From the NCBI GenBank assembly GCA_036751905.1, contig DAIOTP010000171.1, positions 1 through 6,102 of the forward strand: a stretch of DNA of 6,102 bases, written 5' to 3'. The stretch is from T3Sed10-241 sp036751905. GTDB taxonomy: Bacteria; Bacteroidota; Bacteroidia; Flavobacteriales_D; Cryomorphaceae. Made by a program: the position numbers and the translations under genes. The notes below the pieces were generated by a model. The model did no database searches. It had not been told where the DNA came from and saw nothing but the letters and a program-made list of their open reading frames with translations. Within the stretch, counting starts at the first letter, position 1; every line of letters starts with the position of its first letter. This document shows positions 1-6,102 of the stretch, piece after piece.

Positions 1-108
1 GTTCATTATATTCATTTCCTTAATCAACATGCCTAACCCAGGCTTCAAGAAACTTTCACTGTAGATTACCTTCTTCTGGCGAACAGGTCCTGCCTTCGAA
101 AAGTTCCC
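1..108. other. Intergenic edge region, no convincing gene
   Basis: This stretch lies downstream of the type B T9SS protein gene. No complete gene is visible. On the minus strand an ATG at 28-30 opens a frame that stays open for ten codons to the window edge (reading MLIKEMNIMN), so a further minus-strand gene could begin here, but ten codons cannot support a call. On the plus strand a frame entering from the left edge closes at the TAG at 62-64, which is equally uninformative. A weak imperfect hairpin is possible around 80-98 (CGA..AGG pairing with CCT..TCG), without a T tract. No clear terminator or promoter was found. Confidence 0.5.
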
Positions 109-2403
109 TCACCGGACCAAAAGAATGGATCCCCTTAATTCTTTTGTGTTTGATACAGGTCTGAGTGCATTGTCATACCTGAGGATGTAATTGAACATTT
201 GGGATGCTGCAAGGTATTTGTCATTCTTGATGCCCGTTCCATTCCAGCTTTGGATTGGGTCTTTGGATCGAAATATTTCCCTGCCCCAGCGGTCAAAAAT
301 CAGCAGTTCATAATAGCGCAATTCGCAGCTGATCGATGGCCTGAACAAATCGTTGATGCCATCACCATTTGGGCTGAAGGAATTGGGGATGTACACGTGG
401 CATTCACAGTCATTGAGCGTAACCTGCACTTCTCTTTGGGAGATTCCGCATTCATTTTCAGCTACCACAGTATAAACACCTGACTCATTTACGGTAAGTA
501 CCGCCATATTGGGTTGTTCCAACCACCGTACCCGGCTGCCATTTGCTTCGGCAAGCAGTTGAAGGGTTTCCCCTTCACATCCTACCCTGTCGCTTGTTTG
601 GATGGAGGGTGGGAGCCTTTCCGGGATGGTGAGGACATTGGTTACAGAACATCCATCGTTGCGGGTGAAGGTACAAGCATACGTTCCAGGACCAGTTATT
701 GGTACTTGTGCTTCAGCACTTCCATCAAACCACTCCACCACACCATTTTCAAAAATAGCCAGCAAACTGTCTTTGCCATCGGCACAAATAAAAGGCGGAC
801 CTGTGATTTCAAAAAAGGGCGGGTTGTTAGACGCTACCATGAAACTAAAATTTGCCGGCAAGGAACAGCCAGCATTGCCTGCAAGGGTAAGCGTTCCCGA
901 ATACAACCCACTTTGCTCAAAGGTAAGCTCAGGAGCACATGTGTTGAACAAGCCCAGATCACCAAAATCCCAGATGCATTGTGCCGTACCTGGAAAATCG
1001 CCCGTGAATAGCACCTGGTAGGGAGCACAGCCATTGAGGGTGCTAATATTCACTTGTGGCACTTGGCTGGGAAGTACTTCAATAAATGCCTCGAAGCTTA
1101 CATTCGTGGTACAGTTGGCAGGCGTGACGGCAGTAAGCGTGATGTCAAAGAGCCCCGGTTGATCGAAGGTATGCGTGGGGCTCAGTGCAGTCGAGTTTCC
1201 CGTTTGGAAATTCCATAGAAATGCTTGTGCAAATGACGTGTCTGTGAGGTTGGTGAAATTCACCTCCAGGGGCGCACAACCACTCTGAACATCTGCTTGA
1301 AACTCCAGTGGGCTGTTTGTTTCCGTGTCCACAATAGTTTCAATGATGGCGCAGTTTCCTGTGAGCTCATTCGTAATCCGAACTTGATACATTCCTATTG
1401 GATACCCCGTGGCGCCGAGATTCAATGCGGGGTTTGTCTCCCCGACCAAGGCCACTCCTTCATAGTACCACTGCAAGCTGAAGTTGTCATCAACGGCGAT
1501 GGACAGCACGAGGTCGCTCTGGCAGTTGCCTCCTTGCTGAATGATGGCATTTGGGAACTCGAATTGTGAAGACTCATTCAGTACCAGGTTGTCGTACATA
1601 CAGTAGAGACCTGGGTTGCTGTTATCCATGCCCCAATTAAATTCTTCCACATCCAAGTCACAAGGTGGACCCAACAAAATGGCATTGATGTTGGTTGGGG
1701 GGCTAAAGTTTATGCTTACCATGGTCCATTCACCTATAGGTTCATACGCTACAAAACCAAGTTCGATCCATCCAAATGGTTCAGGACAGCCCAATGTAGG
1801 CACCGGAAATTCAGGGCATGTTTCAAGGCCATAAAGGGTTACATTAACATTATCGTAATCAGCTGGCGCGCATTCTAAAAGGTCATTGGTTGAGATGGCA
1901 GAGATGTAAAACTGCAGGGTGTAATTCACTCCGGCCTCCAATTCAGAAAGTAAGCAAGCCCCAACGTATTCAAACCAAGCGTCCCAGAAAGGATCTGTGG
2001 CTATTCCGAATCCGTTCCAAAAGTATCCGTAGAGTGCGCCGGCTATTCCATTCCCATCAGGCAGCGGCAGTGGCATACAAGCCGACGGGAAGCCACAAGT
2101 GTTTAAATAATCTGTAGTAGCAATGGTGGCCTGCTCCCAACCCTCTGCACAGAACAATTGTCCTTGAGCATCAGGACAACACGAAAATTCTTCGAAAGAG
2201 GGGTTTGGAATGAGACTTGGCACACCAGCCCCCGGCTGGAATTCACAAGCACATGCTTCTGTATCGTTGAGGTCGATGAGACCATTGCCGGTATCATCAA
2301 TGCCGTTGAAGCAGTTTTCCTGGGCAGACAAACCCAAACCGATGTTCACAAGTGCCGTCAATAATCCTATTTTTGATAACCCCCGTATGCCCGATGATTT
2401 CAT
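109..2403 (-). CDS. Secreted PKD/Ig-like multidomain protein with gliding-motility-type (type B) T9SS C-terminal domain
   Basis: Probably an exported surface or extracellular protein; its ligand is unknown. Numbered from the ATG at 2401-2403 (764 residues). Residues 1-28 form a typical signal peptide (basic start, then LLTALVNIGLGLSAQ). Residues 30-53 hold a Cys-flanked Asp-rich motif (NGIDDTGNGLID), common near the N-terminus of such Bacteroidota proteins and possibly calcium-binding. Residues 64-276 are a Cys- and aromatic-rich region opening with NPSFEE, likely a jelly-roll, carbohydrate-binding-like fold. Ig-like segments lie near 282-360, 527-593 and 599-663. Two PKD domains occupy about 370-443 (degenerate, WNF at 397-399) and 450-523 (WDFGD at 478-482). 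Residues 666-764 are the type B sorting domain, with NSFSPNGDGINDLF at 674-687, IFDRWGREIF at 702-711 and a final ILLVR. By family knowledge this domain directs export through T9SS. The frame is open back to 2484, with other ATGs at 2439 and 2484. I chose 2403 because it gives a normal-length signal peptide. Family assignment is firm; the biological role is unknown. Confidence 0.9.
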   Translation of the reverse strand: MKSSGIRGLSKIGLLTALVNIGLGLSAQENCFNGIDDTGNGLIDLNDTEACACEFQPGAGVPSLIPNPSFEEFSCCPDAQGQLFCAEGWEQATIATTDYLNTCGFPSACMPLPLPDGNGIAGALYGYFWNGFGIATDPFWDAWFEYVGACLLSELEAGVNYTLQFYISAISTNDLLECAPADYDNVNVTLYGLETCPEFPVPTLGCPEPFGWIELGFVAYEPIGEWTMVSINFSPPTNINAILLGPPCDLDVEEFNWGMDNSNPGLYCMYDNLVLNESSQFEFPNAIIQQGGNCQSDLVLSIAVDDNFSLQWYYEGVALVGETNPALNLGATGYPIGMYQVRITNELTGNCAIIETIVDTETNSPLEFQADVQSGCAPLEVNFTNLTDTSFAQAFLWNFQTGNSTALSPTHTFDQPGLFDITLTAVTPANCTTNVSFEAFIEVLPSQVPQVNISTLNGCAPYQVLFTGDFPGTAQCIWDFGDLGLFNTCAPELTFEQSGLYSGTLTLAGNAGCSLPANFSFMVASNNPPFFEITGPPFICADGKDSLLAIFENGVVEWFDGSAEAQVPITGPGTYACTFTRNDGCSVTNVLTIPERLPPSIQTSDRVGCEGETLQLLAEANGSRVRWLEQPNMAVLTVNESGVYTVVAENECGISQREVQVTLNDCECHVYIPNSFSPNGDGINDLFRPSISCELRYYELLIFDRWGREIFRSKDPIQSWNGTGIKNDKYLAASQMFNYILRYDNALRPVSNTKELRGSILLVR

Positions 2404-2551
2404 CTGTTTGTGATATTTGAAAGCTCCTGTGCTACGCATTGATCTTTTTGTCTTTAAATACTCTGTTGGCCCCCGATGGGTCAATCGCCAACGGTATCGT
2501 GATTCACATTGATTGCAATAAGGTATTGACCCGCCCAGCGAAGTATCCTGC
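2404..2551. promoter_or_regulatory. Leader/intergenic region with inverted repeat upstream of the PKD protein gene
   Basis: This 148-base stretch separates the protease stop codon from the preferred start of the PKD protein. It contains a perfect 8-base inverted repeat, GGGTCAAT at 2478-2485 and ATTGACCC at 2525-2532, with 39 bases between the arms. An 8-base palindrome ATTGCAAT lies at 2512-2519 inside that interval. Such elements could be an operator or an RNA structure in the leader. No good match to the Bacteroidota promoter pattern (TTTG, then TAnnTTTG) was found, so a separate promoter is only inferred. If translation started at 2484 instead of 2403, one arm would overlap the start codon. 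Confidence 0.3.
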
Positions 2552-3412
2552 CTATTTGTAAAAATTCAGCATCCCTTCAAAAGGATCAAAAGTGATTTTC
2601 CACTGTGCCAAAAAGTCTCCACCCAGTATGCCTCCAACGCCCAAATCTTCCAAAACGGCCAAATCATGTGGGTAGGCTTCCATTTCAATCAGTTCATTGT
2701 CCAGCTGAAAGGAGATGTGTTGTTTTTCGGAAGTATTGCAAAAGCTTGAGTCGACCACTGTGACAGGCGAGCCTGTATCGATCATCAGGTTATAGGGACG
2801 GCCATTGATGGAGCCCGCCACGAGCAACTGATTTTGACTTATGTCAAAAGGCACCCCAAACCTCACTGTGCCCAAGGTGTCTTTGAATGTATGCAAAAGC
2901 ATACACTGATTGGCGTATTCCAATACGGTATAGTATCGCTTAAAATAGCCCCAACCCAGCACGGCATGAAATTCTGTGCCAATCTCAGCCGATACTGCTT
3001 CCATTTCACCCTGCTGCATGGTAAAGTGTACCTGATCTTCCTTCCAGTCGCCAACAACCAATTCATTTACAACTCCGTCATGAACATTCCAAACCTGTCC
3101 GTTGATATCACTCACTTGATATCCCGATTTTTTAATTTTAATGTTCAACCGATCGACGAGGGTAGATGACAATTGCAGCACGTGCGGATCGCCGAAATCA
3201 ATCATGGCGGTCACTGCATGGTCACTTACGTAAATATGGGTGAACAGCAGGCCATATTCACTTCGTTCGAATGTGATTTTGTTGGGCTTTTCGAAACCAT
3301 TTGTATCCTGTGCCAAGCCCGTTGTAGCAAGCAATCCCACAAGCGCTGAGACAAGTAGCCAACCAAAGAAGCGCATGGCGTATGCCAAATGTTGAAACCC
3401 GATTTTCGTCAT
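2552..3412 (-). CDS. Exported retropepsin-like (clan AA) aspartic protease, two-lobed
   Basis: Predicted aspartic peptidase that cleaves peptide bonds, exported across the inner membrane; its substrate is unknown. The product is 286 residues. Residues 13-35 make a signal peptide (MRFFGWLLVSALVGLLATTG then LAQ). The mature part reads as two similar halves. The first has MIDFG (Asp72) and later VLGWGYF (151-157). The second has MIDTGSPVTVVDSSF (Asp212) and later GGILGGDFLAQW (260-271), followed by a final beta hairpin. This is the pseudo-twofold pattern of a single-chain aspartic protease: each lobe supplies one Asp and a hydrophobic-Leu-Gly motif. The first lobe has Phe where the usual motif has Thr or Ser (D-T/S-G), so activity is likely but not certain. 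No T9SS tail is present, so it probably stays periplasmic or is an unanchored secreted protein. The start at 3412 is the first ATG; the ATG at 3376 (residue 13) gives an equally good signal peptide. The gene begins 22 bases after the leucine-rich gene and may share its transcript. Confidence 0.85.
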   Translation of the reverse strand: MTKIGFQHLAYAMRFFGWLLVSALVGLLATTGLAQDTNGFEKPNKITFERSEYGLLFTHIYVSDHAVTAMIDFGDPHVLQLSSTLVDRLNIKIKKSGYQVSDINGQVWNVHDGVVNELVVGDWKEDQVHFTMQQGEMEAVSAEIGTEFHAVLGWGYFKRYYTVLEYANQCMLLHTFKDTLGTVRFGVPFDISQNQLLVAGSINGRPYNLMIDTGSPVTVVDSSFCNTSEKQHISFQLDNELIEMEAYPHDLAVLEDLGVGGILGGDFLAQWKITFDPFEGMLNFYK

Positions 3413-3434
3413 TGTTGTCCACAGTTATGCTTTT

Positions 3435-4112
3435 TCATTCTTTCACCACGCGGGTGTATTCTCTATGGCTGTTTTGTATGAGGTATACTCCGGCTGCCGA
3501 TGTTTCCATGTCCAAAGTACACTGGCCATTCTGTGCATAAAGCCGCACAAGAATGCGTCCATGAAAGTCCTTCGCCGTCCATATTTCCGAAGGGGAAGTT
3601 GCGATATTCAAATACCGGGAACAAGGGCCTTGACCCAAGCCTTCGAGGGAGGCTAAGCTTTCATTGCGAAGTATTCTTATGCCTGGCCCGATATTTTCCA
3701 ATGCTGAAAGCCCATGCAGGTTTTGCACCTTGGGACAATCGGTGATGGTTAAACCCAAATCAAGCGCATGCAATGCTTTGAGAGCATCCATATTGATCAA
3801 TTGGTCATTTTCTATCGTTTGGCTCAATGCTGCATGCGACAGGGCCGACAATCCCGAATGTGAAGTAAGTTGGTGTAGCCGTGCGGGGTACACCCCCTTA
3901 TGTACTGCGGTAATTTGCAGCCAGCCACTCAAATCAACGATATTGCCTGCTTCGCATTCCGATATGATTGCCGTGTCGAAAGCGTTGCTTCCAGGAAAAT
4001 TGTAAGGAACGGCATCGATTTCATCCTGAGTGCTTAACAGCACATTGCATGCTTGTGCACTGACCTGGAGGACTGGAAAGAGAAAAATGAATAAAATGAA
4101 CAAGAATCTCAT
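3435..4112 (-). CDS. Small secreted leucine-rich-repeat-like protein with shortened T9SS type A-like tail
   Basis: Probably an exported protein with a short binding scaffold; ligand unknown. Numbered from the ATG at 4110-4112 (225 residues). Residues 1-20 are a clear signal peptide (MRFLFILFIFLFPVLQVSAQ). The segment CNVLLSTQDEID (22-33) resembles the opening of Bacteroidota receptor-L-domain/LRR proteins. Three degenerate leucine-rich units follow at 91-113, 114-137 and 138-160, spaced 23-24 residues, each with hydrophobic residues at matching places (for example LTITDCPKVQNLHGLSA and IRILRNESLASLEGLG). The last 45 or so residues (GRILVRLYAQNGQ, then AAGVYLI and RVVKE) match the second half of a type A T9SS domain, but the usual N-terminal YPNP-type motif is not visible. 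The open frame extends back to 4217, but the added residues would precede the hydrophobic signal and look non-coding. The family comes from pattern recognition; whether the short tail supports secretion is inference. Confidence 0.75.
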   Translation of the reverse strand: MRFLFILFIFLFPVLQVSAQACNVLLSTQDEIDAVPYNFPGSNAFDTAIISECEAGNIVDLSGWLQITAVHKGVYPARLHQLTSHSGLSALSHAALSQTIENDQLINMDALKALHALDLGLTITDCPKVQNLHGLSALENIGPGIRILRNESLASLEGLGQGPCSRYLNIATSPSEIWTAKDFHGRILVRLYAQNGQCTLDMETSAAGVYLIQNSHREYTRVVKE

Positions 4113-4242
4113 GGCTGAAGATTGACAAGCGCCGCTTTTCACGGGCTTTGCCCTAAGCTCTGAACCATGAGTACATGCCTTTCGCTGCATCATGTTGCTG
4201 CATCTATCCATTTGCATTCATGGCTCACCTGCATAAGCAGCG

Positions 4243-4274
4243 AAGGGGTGTGACCTCTTCAGTTCACACCCCTT
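4243..4274 (-). terminator. Strong hairpin, probable terminator of the fibre gene
   Basis: A perfect 11-base stem, AAGGGGTGTGA at 4243-4253 and TCACACCCCTT at 4264-4274, encloses a 10-base loop. It starts 67 bases past the fibre gene stop codon and precedes the next gene in the same direction. Hairpin strength and position suit a terminator, but no long T tract follows on the minus strand (the stem ends in TT, then CGCTGC). It could instead be an RNA-stabilising 3' structure or an attenuator. Confidence 0.5.
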
Positions 4275-4313
4275 GCCTACACGTTTCAAAAGTCATTTTG
4301 GCGTCGGGCTTTG

Positions 4314-4338
4314 CATTCCGGTACCCAATGCCGGAATG
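4314..4338 (-). terminator. Hairpin just after the fibre gene stop codon
   Basis: A perfect 8-base stem, CATTCCGG at 4314-4321 and CCGGAATG at 4331-4338, has a 9-base loop and begins three bases past the TAA of the fibre gene. The position suggests a 3'-end or terminator structure. The bases following it in the direction of transcription (CAAAGCCC) lack a T run, so intrinsic termination here would be weak. It may act together with the stronger hairpin at 4243-4274. Confidence 0.4.
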
Positions 4339-4341
4339 TTC

Positions 4342-6102
4342 TTACCTCACAACCATCATCCTCCTTGTGGCCATGAGTTCTGAATTCACAAACAGGCTGT
4401 ACAGGTAGGTGCCCGAGGCCAGGCCATTGGTGTGAAACTCCACCTGGTTGTGGCCATGTGCGTTGCCCAGGTTTAGGTCCTTCACGGGCTTGCCCTCAAG
4501 TGTGCTCACACGCAGCATGGCCTGATGCACATTTTCCGGAAGGTAATAGTGTATCAAGGTGCTTTCGCGAAAGGGGTTGGGCACATTGAGGCCGAGCTCG
4601 GCTGCATGGGTAGGGTGCTGGGCATCGGCTTTTTCGCCACCGTGCTGAAAACAGCAGTTTTGCAGGTCCTCACCGAAACGCGCCTGGTTTTCCAGCAGGC
4701 TGCGCACCATGGCTTTGAGTTCGGCTATTTCTTGGTCCTTTTCATCAAGGCGCTGCTTTATGGCTTGCACTTCCAAGGGTTCGAACAGTTCAATTTTCCT
4801 GTCCACTTCCTGAAGGCCTTTTATAAGCACGGGAATCAAATCGCTGTAATATACGCCAAGGCGTTCGGCTTCCTGCCATTTGGGTTCGGCGTCTTCATCT
4901 TCATAGACCAGTTCGTGTGTCATCACCACTTCCGGTATTACTTCAAGCAATTCCTGGGCAATGAGGCCTATTTTTTCTTCACGGCCCAAGCTTGGGTCGT
5001 TCCAGCGGTAGCTTACAGGCCGCAGTTTGTGGATGGCCTCCATGCCGTATCTGAGTTCGGTGATGTCACTTTTTTCGCGGGCATCGGAGGTATTGATGGT
5101 GCCATTTGTGGCAAATACGATTGACCAGCGTTTTTCCGAATTGCCAAGGCTGCGTCCGTTGTTGCTCGCTGGGCGCACGGCAGCGTTGATGTCGAGCAAA
5201 AAGGCGCCCGCGTCTGTGAGTGTTTCACCGCTGCCTATGCGCATCGTGGCTCCTGTGCCGGTACCCACATGGAGCAGGTTGAGCGGCGCACTGTTTCCCA
5301 TTCCTGTATTGCCATTTTTCAGTATCACCAATGCATTGCTTCTGTTGGTATTGCTACTGCCATTGCCCACGGTAAAGATGCGGTCCGAGGGTGAAGGCGA
5401 AACAATGCCTGAGGGGGTGTATACGGCATTGTAGGACCCCAGAACAGCCTCGCCCCATGAGGGTGCACGTAAGCCTGTACCAGCGGCCATGCTATAGGGA
5501 CCAGATGCCTCACTAACCAAACCTATGGCAGTGCTGTATATGCTGCCGGCTTTAGCCAAAGTGCCGAGTGCAAGGCAGCCGGTGCCGGATGCATCAGCGC
5601 CATCGCCCAGCGCCACACTGAAGCCCCCGGTGGCGCTACTTGCATAGCCAAGTGCCACACTGGCGTCACCACTCGCCTGCGTATCAAAACCCATGGCCAC
5701 GGAGTAGTTGCCAATGTTGGCCTTATTCCAGTTGTTGTTTTGAACCTGTCCTGCCCTAAAGGCTGCTTTTTCTGCGTACCAAAGCATCCTTGTGCCGCCT
5801 CCCTCTGCCGGAGCGGGGCTACCAAGCTGGGTGGTAAACAGCCCTTCGAAAAGCACATTGCCCGGCTGATTATTATTGCCCGTATACTCCAGGTGGAGCT
5901 GGGCTTTGGGGCTGCCGGTGCCTATGCCTACATCGCCATTTACGGCGCTTGTAAATAAAGCAGCATTGCCAGCACTGGTGCGAAGCTCATAGCCTGTAGC
6001 TCCAAAGAAGAGGCCTGCACCCGGAGCAGCAGCCGAGCGAACGGCATAATTGCCTGGAGCTACCAGATAGTCGCGTCCGCTTTCCATTTGCAGGTTGGAG
6101 CT
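4342..6102 (-). CDS. Fibre-like surface protein: YadA-head repeats, peptidase S74 chaperone domain, T9SS type A tail (5' end missing)
   Basis: The frame is open to the window edge (five codons, SSNLQ, precede the ATG at 6085-6087), so the start lies outside. Residues are numbered from that Met (581 to the stop). Residues 51-66 hold a tail-fibre-style GDVGIGTGSPKAQLHL motif. Residues 127-210 are six 14-residue YadA-head-type repeats. Residues 314-388 match the peptidase S74 entry and core: LGNSEKRW, then INTSDAREKSDI, then IGLIAQELLEVIPEVV. In S74 proteins this domain helps a trimer fold and then cuts itself before the Ser of the TSD motif. The expected Ser-Lys pair is present (Ser334, Lys339). 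YYSDLIPVLIKGLQ opens a coiled coil at about 413-470. Residues 499-581 are a type A T9SS domain (NVPNPFREST, then LEGKPVKDL, SGTYLYSLF and the end MMVVR). The protein is likely a trimeric, T9SS-exported surface fibre or adhesin. The gene looks richer in G+C than its neighbours. Domain calls are strong; trimer formation, cleavage and role are inferred. Confidence 0.92.
   Translation of the reverse strand, partial: SSNLQMESGRDYLVAPGNYAVRSAAAPGAGLFFGATGYELRTSAGNAALFTSAVNGDVGIGTGSPKAQLHLEYTGNNNQPGNVLFEGLFTTQLGSPAPAEGGGTRMLWYAEKAAFRAGQVQNNNWNKANIGNYSVAMGFDTQASGDASVALGYASSATGGFSVALGDGADASGTGCLALGTLAKAGSIYSTAIGLVSEASGPYSMAAGTGLRAPSWGEAVLGSYNAVYTPSGIVSPSPSDRIFTVGNGSSNTNRSNALVILKNGNTGMGNSAPLNLLHVGTGTGATMRIGSGETLTDAGAFLLDINAAVRPASNNGRSLGNSEKRWSIVFATNGTINTSDAREKSDITELRYGMEAIHKLRPVSYRWNDPSLGREEKIGLIAQELLEVIPEVVMTHELVYEDEDAEPKWQEAERLGVYYSDLIPVLIKGLQEVDRKIELFEPLEVQAIKQRLDEKDQEIAELKAMVRSLLENQARFGEDLQNCCFQHGGEKADAQHPTHAAELGLNVPNPFRESTLIHYYLPENVHQAMLRVSTLEGKPVKDLNLGNAHGHNQVEFHTNGLASGTYLYSLFVNSELMATRRMMVVR
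5458..5709 (-). repeat. Six tandem 42-base (14-residue) YadA-head-type repeats inside the fibre gene
   Basis: The units read NYSVAMGFDTQASG, DASVALGYASSATG, GFSVALGDGADASG, TGCLALGTLAKAGS, IYSTAIGLVSEASG and PYSMAAGTGLRAPS. A seventh, fading unit begins WGEAVLG. The spacing is exactly 14 residues with no indels, and the conserved core is S-hydrophobic-A-hydrophobic-G followed by A-S/T-G. In trimeric adhesins of the YadA type, such repeats form a left-handed beta roll head. The DNA copies are diverged, so recent expansion is unlikely. Confidence 0.85.

Larger units (their letters stand above)
4113..4341. other. Intergenic region between the fibre gene and the leucine-rich gene
   Basis: These 229 bases hold two strong hairpins, annotated separately, and a smaller one (CTGC at 4229-4232 and GCAG at 4237-4240). 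Nearer the leucine-rich gene is the sequence TTCACGGGCTTTGCCCTAAG at 4138-4157. It differs from 4481-4500, in the sorting domain of the fibre gene, by only two single-base insertions or deletions. An open frame continues from the leucine-rich gene through 4217, but it is read here as non-coding because the real signal peptide starts at 4112. No recognisable Bacteroidota promoter pattern was found, although a promoter for the leucine-rich gene is expected here if the hairpins terminate transcription. Confidence 0.5.

Noticed and set aside
1..30. Start of another minus-strand gene at the left edge (ATG at 28-30)
   Set aside because: Only ten codons are visible, with no family signal, so it cannot be called a gene.
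514..1021. Overlapping plus-strand open frames of 165 and 139 codons opposite the PKD protein gene
   Set aside because: Low-complexity, domainless translations lying entirely antisense to a gene with strong PKD and T9SS motifs.
2404..2484. N-terminal extension of the PKD protein from ATGs at 2439 or 2484
   Set aside because: It gives an unusually long polar leader before the hydrophobic signal segment; the ATG at 2403 fits a normal signal peptide. Not fully excluded.
4113..4217. N-terminal extension of the leucine-rich protein from an ATG at 4217
   Set aside because: It would put 35 Cys-, Lys- and Arg-rich residues in front of a textbook signal peptide that begins at the ATG ending at 4112.
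4525..5124. A 199-codon plus-strand open frame opposite the S74 and coiled-coil part of the fibre gene
   Set aside because: It is a mirror of a charged coiled-coil coding region (Glu/Lys codons read as Phe/Leu in antisense), giving an unnatural Phe-rich product with no recognisable domain, while the minus-strand frame has clear family motifs.
5523..5858. A 111-codon minus-strand frame inside the fibre gene
   Set aside because: It is out of frame with the YadA-head repeat reading; its product is rich in Trp/Pro/Arg with no recognisable domain and only echoes the 42-base periodicity.
1..6102. RNA genes, insertion sequences, CRISPR arrays, attachment sites or origins
   Set aside because: No tRNA-like cloverleaf, rRNA stretch, transposase frame, evenly spaced repeat-spacer pattern or other such signal was seen on either strand by reading.

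Overview
The window looks like chromosomal DNA from a member of the Bacteroidota. Three of its four genes end in C-terminal sorting domains of the type IX secretion system (T9SS), which is essentially confined to that phylum. All four encode proteins with export signals or export domains, and there is no Shine-Dalgarno-like sequence close to the likely start codons. The exact genus cannot be told from the sequence.

All four genes lie on the minus strand, so transcription runs from high to low coordinates. (1) 4342-6102 is the 3' part of a fibre-like surface protein. It carries a six-unit 14-residue YadA-head-type repeat, a peptidase S74 intramolecular chaperone domain, a coiled coil and a type A T9SS tail; its 5' end lies outside the window. 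(2) 3435-4112 is a small secreted protein with three degenerate leucine-rich units and a shortened type A-like tail. (3) 2552-3412 is a secreted, two-lobed aspartic protease of the retropepsin-like kind. (4) 109-2403 is a 764-residue multidomain protein with an N-terminal Asp-rich motif, a likely jelly-roll domain, PKD and Ig-like domains, and a type B (gliding-motility-associated) T9SS domain.

Genes 2 and 3 are separated by only 22 bases and may be co-transcribed. The fibre gene is followed by two perfect hairpins (4314-4338 and 4243-4274), which probably mark the end of its transcript. The space between genes 3 and 4 holds an inverted repeat and an 8-base palindrome that could be regulatory. 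Bases 1-108 hold no convincing gene.

Functionally this is a cluster of exported or surface-anchored proteins: probable adhesin or fibre modules plus one exported protease. No pathway can be assigned. There are no RNA genes, mobile elements or CRISPR arrays. The most interesting point is the fibre protein's architecture: a self-cleaving S74 domain sits between the presumed surface passenger and the T9SS sorting signal. I do not see strong evidence for a wholly new system.
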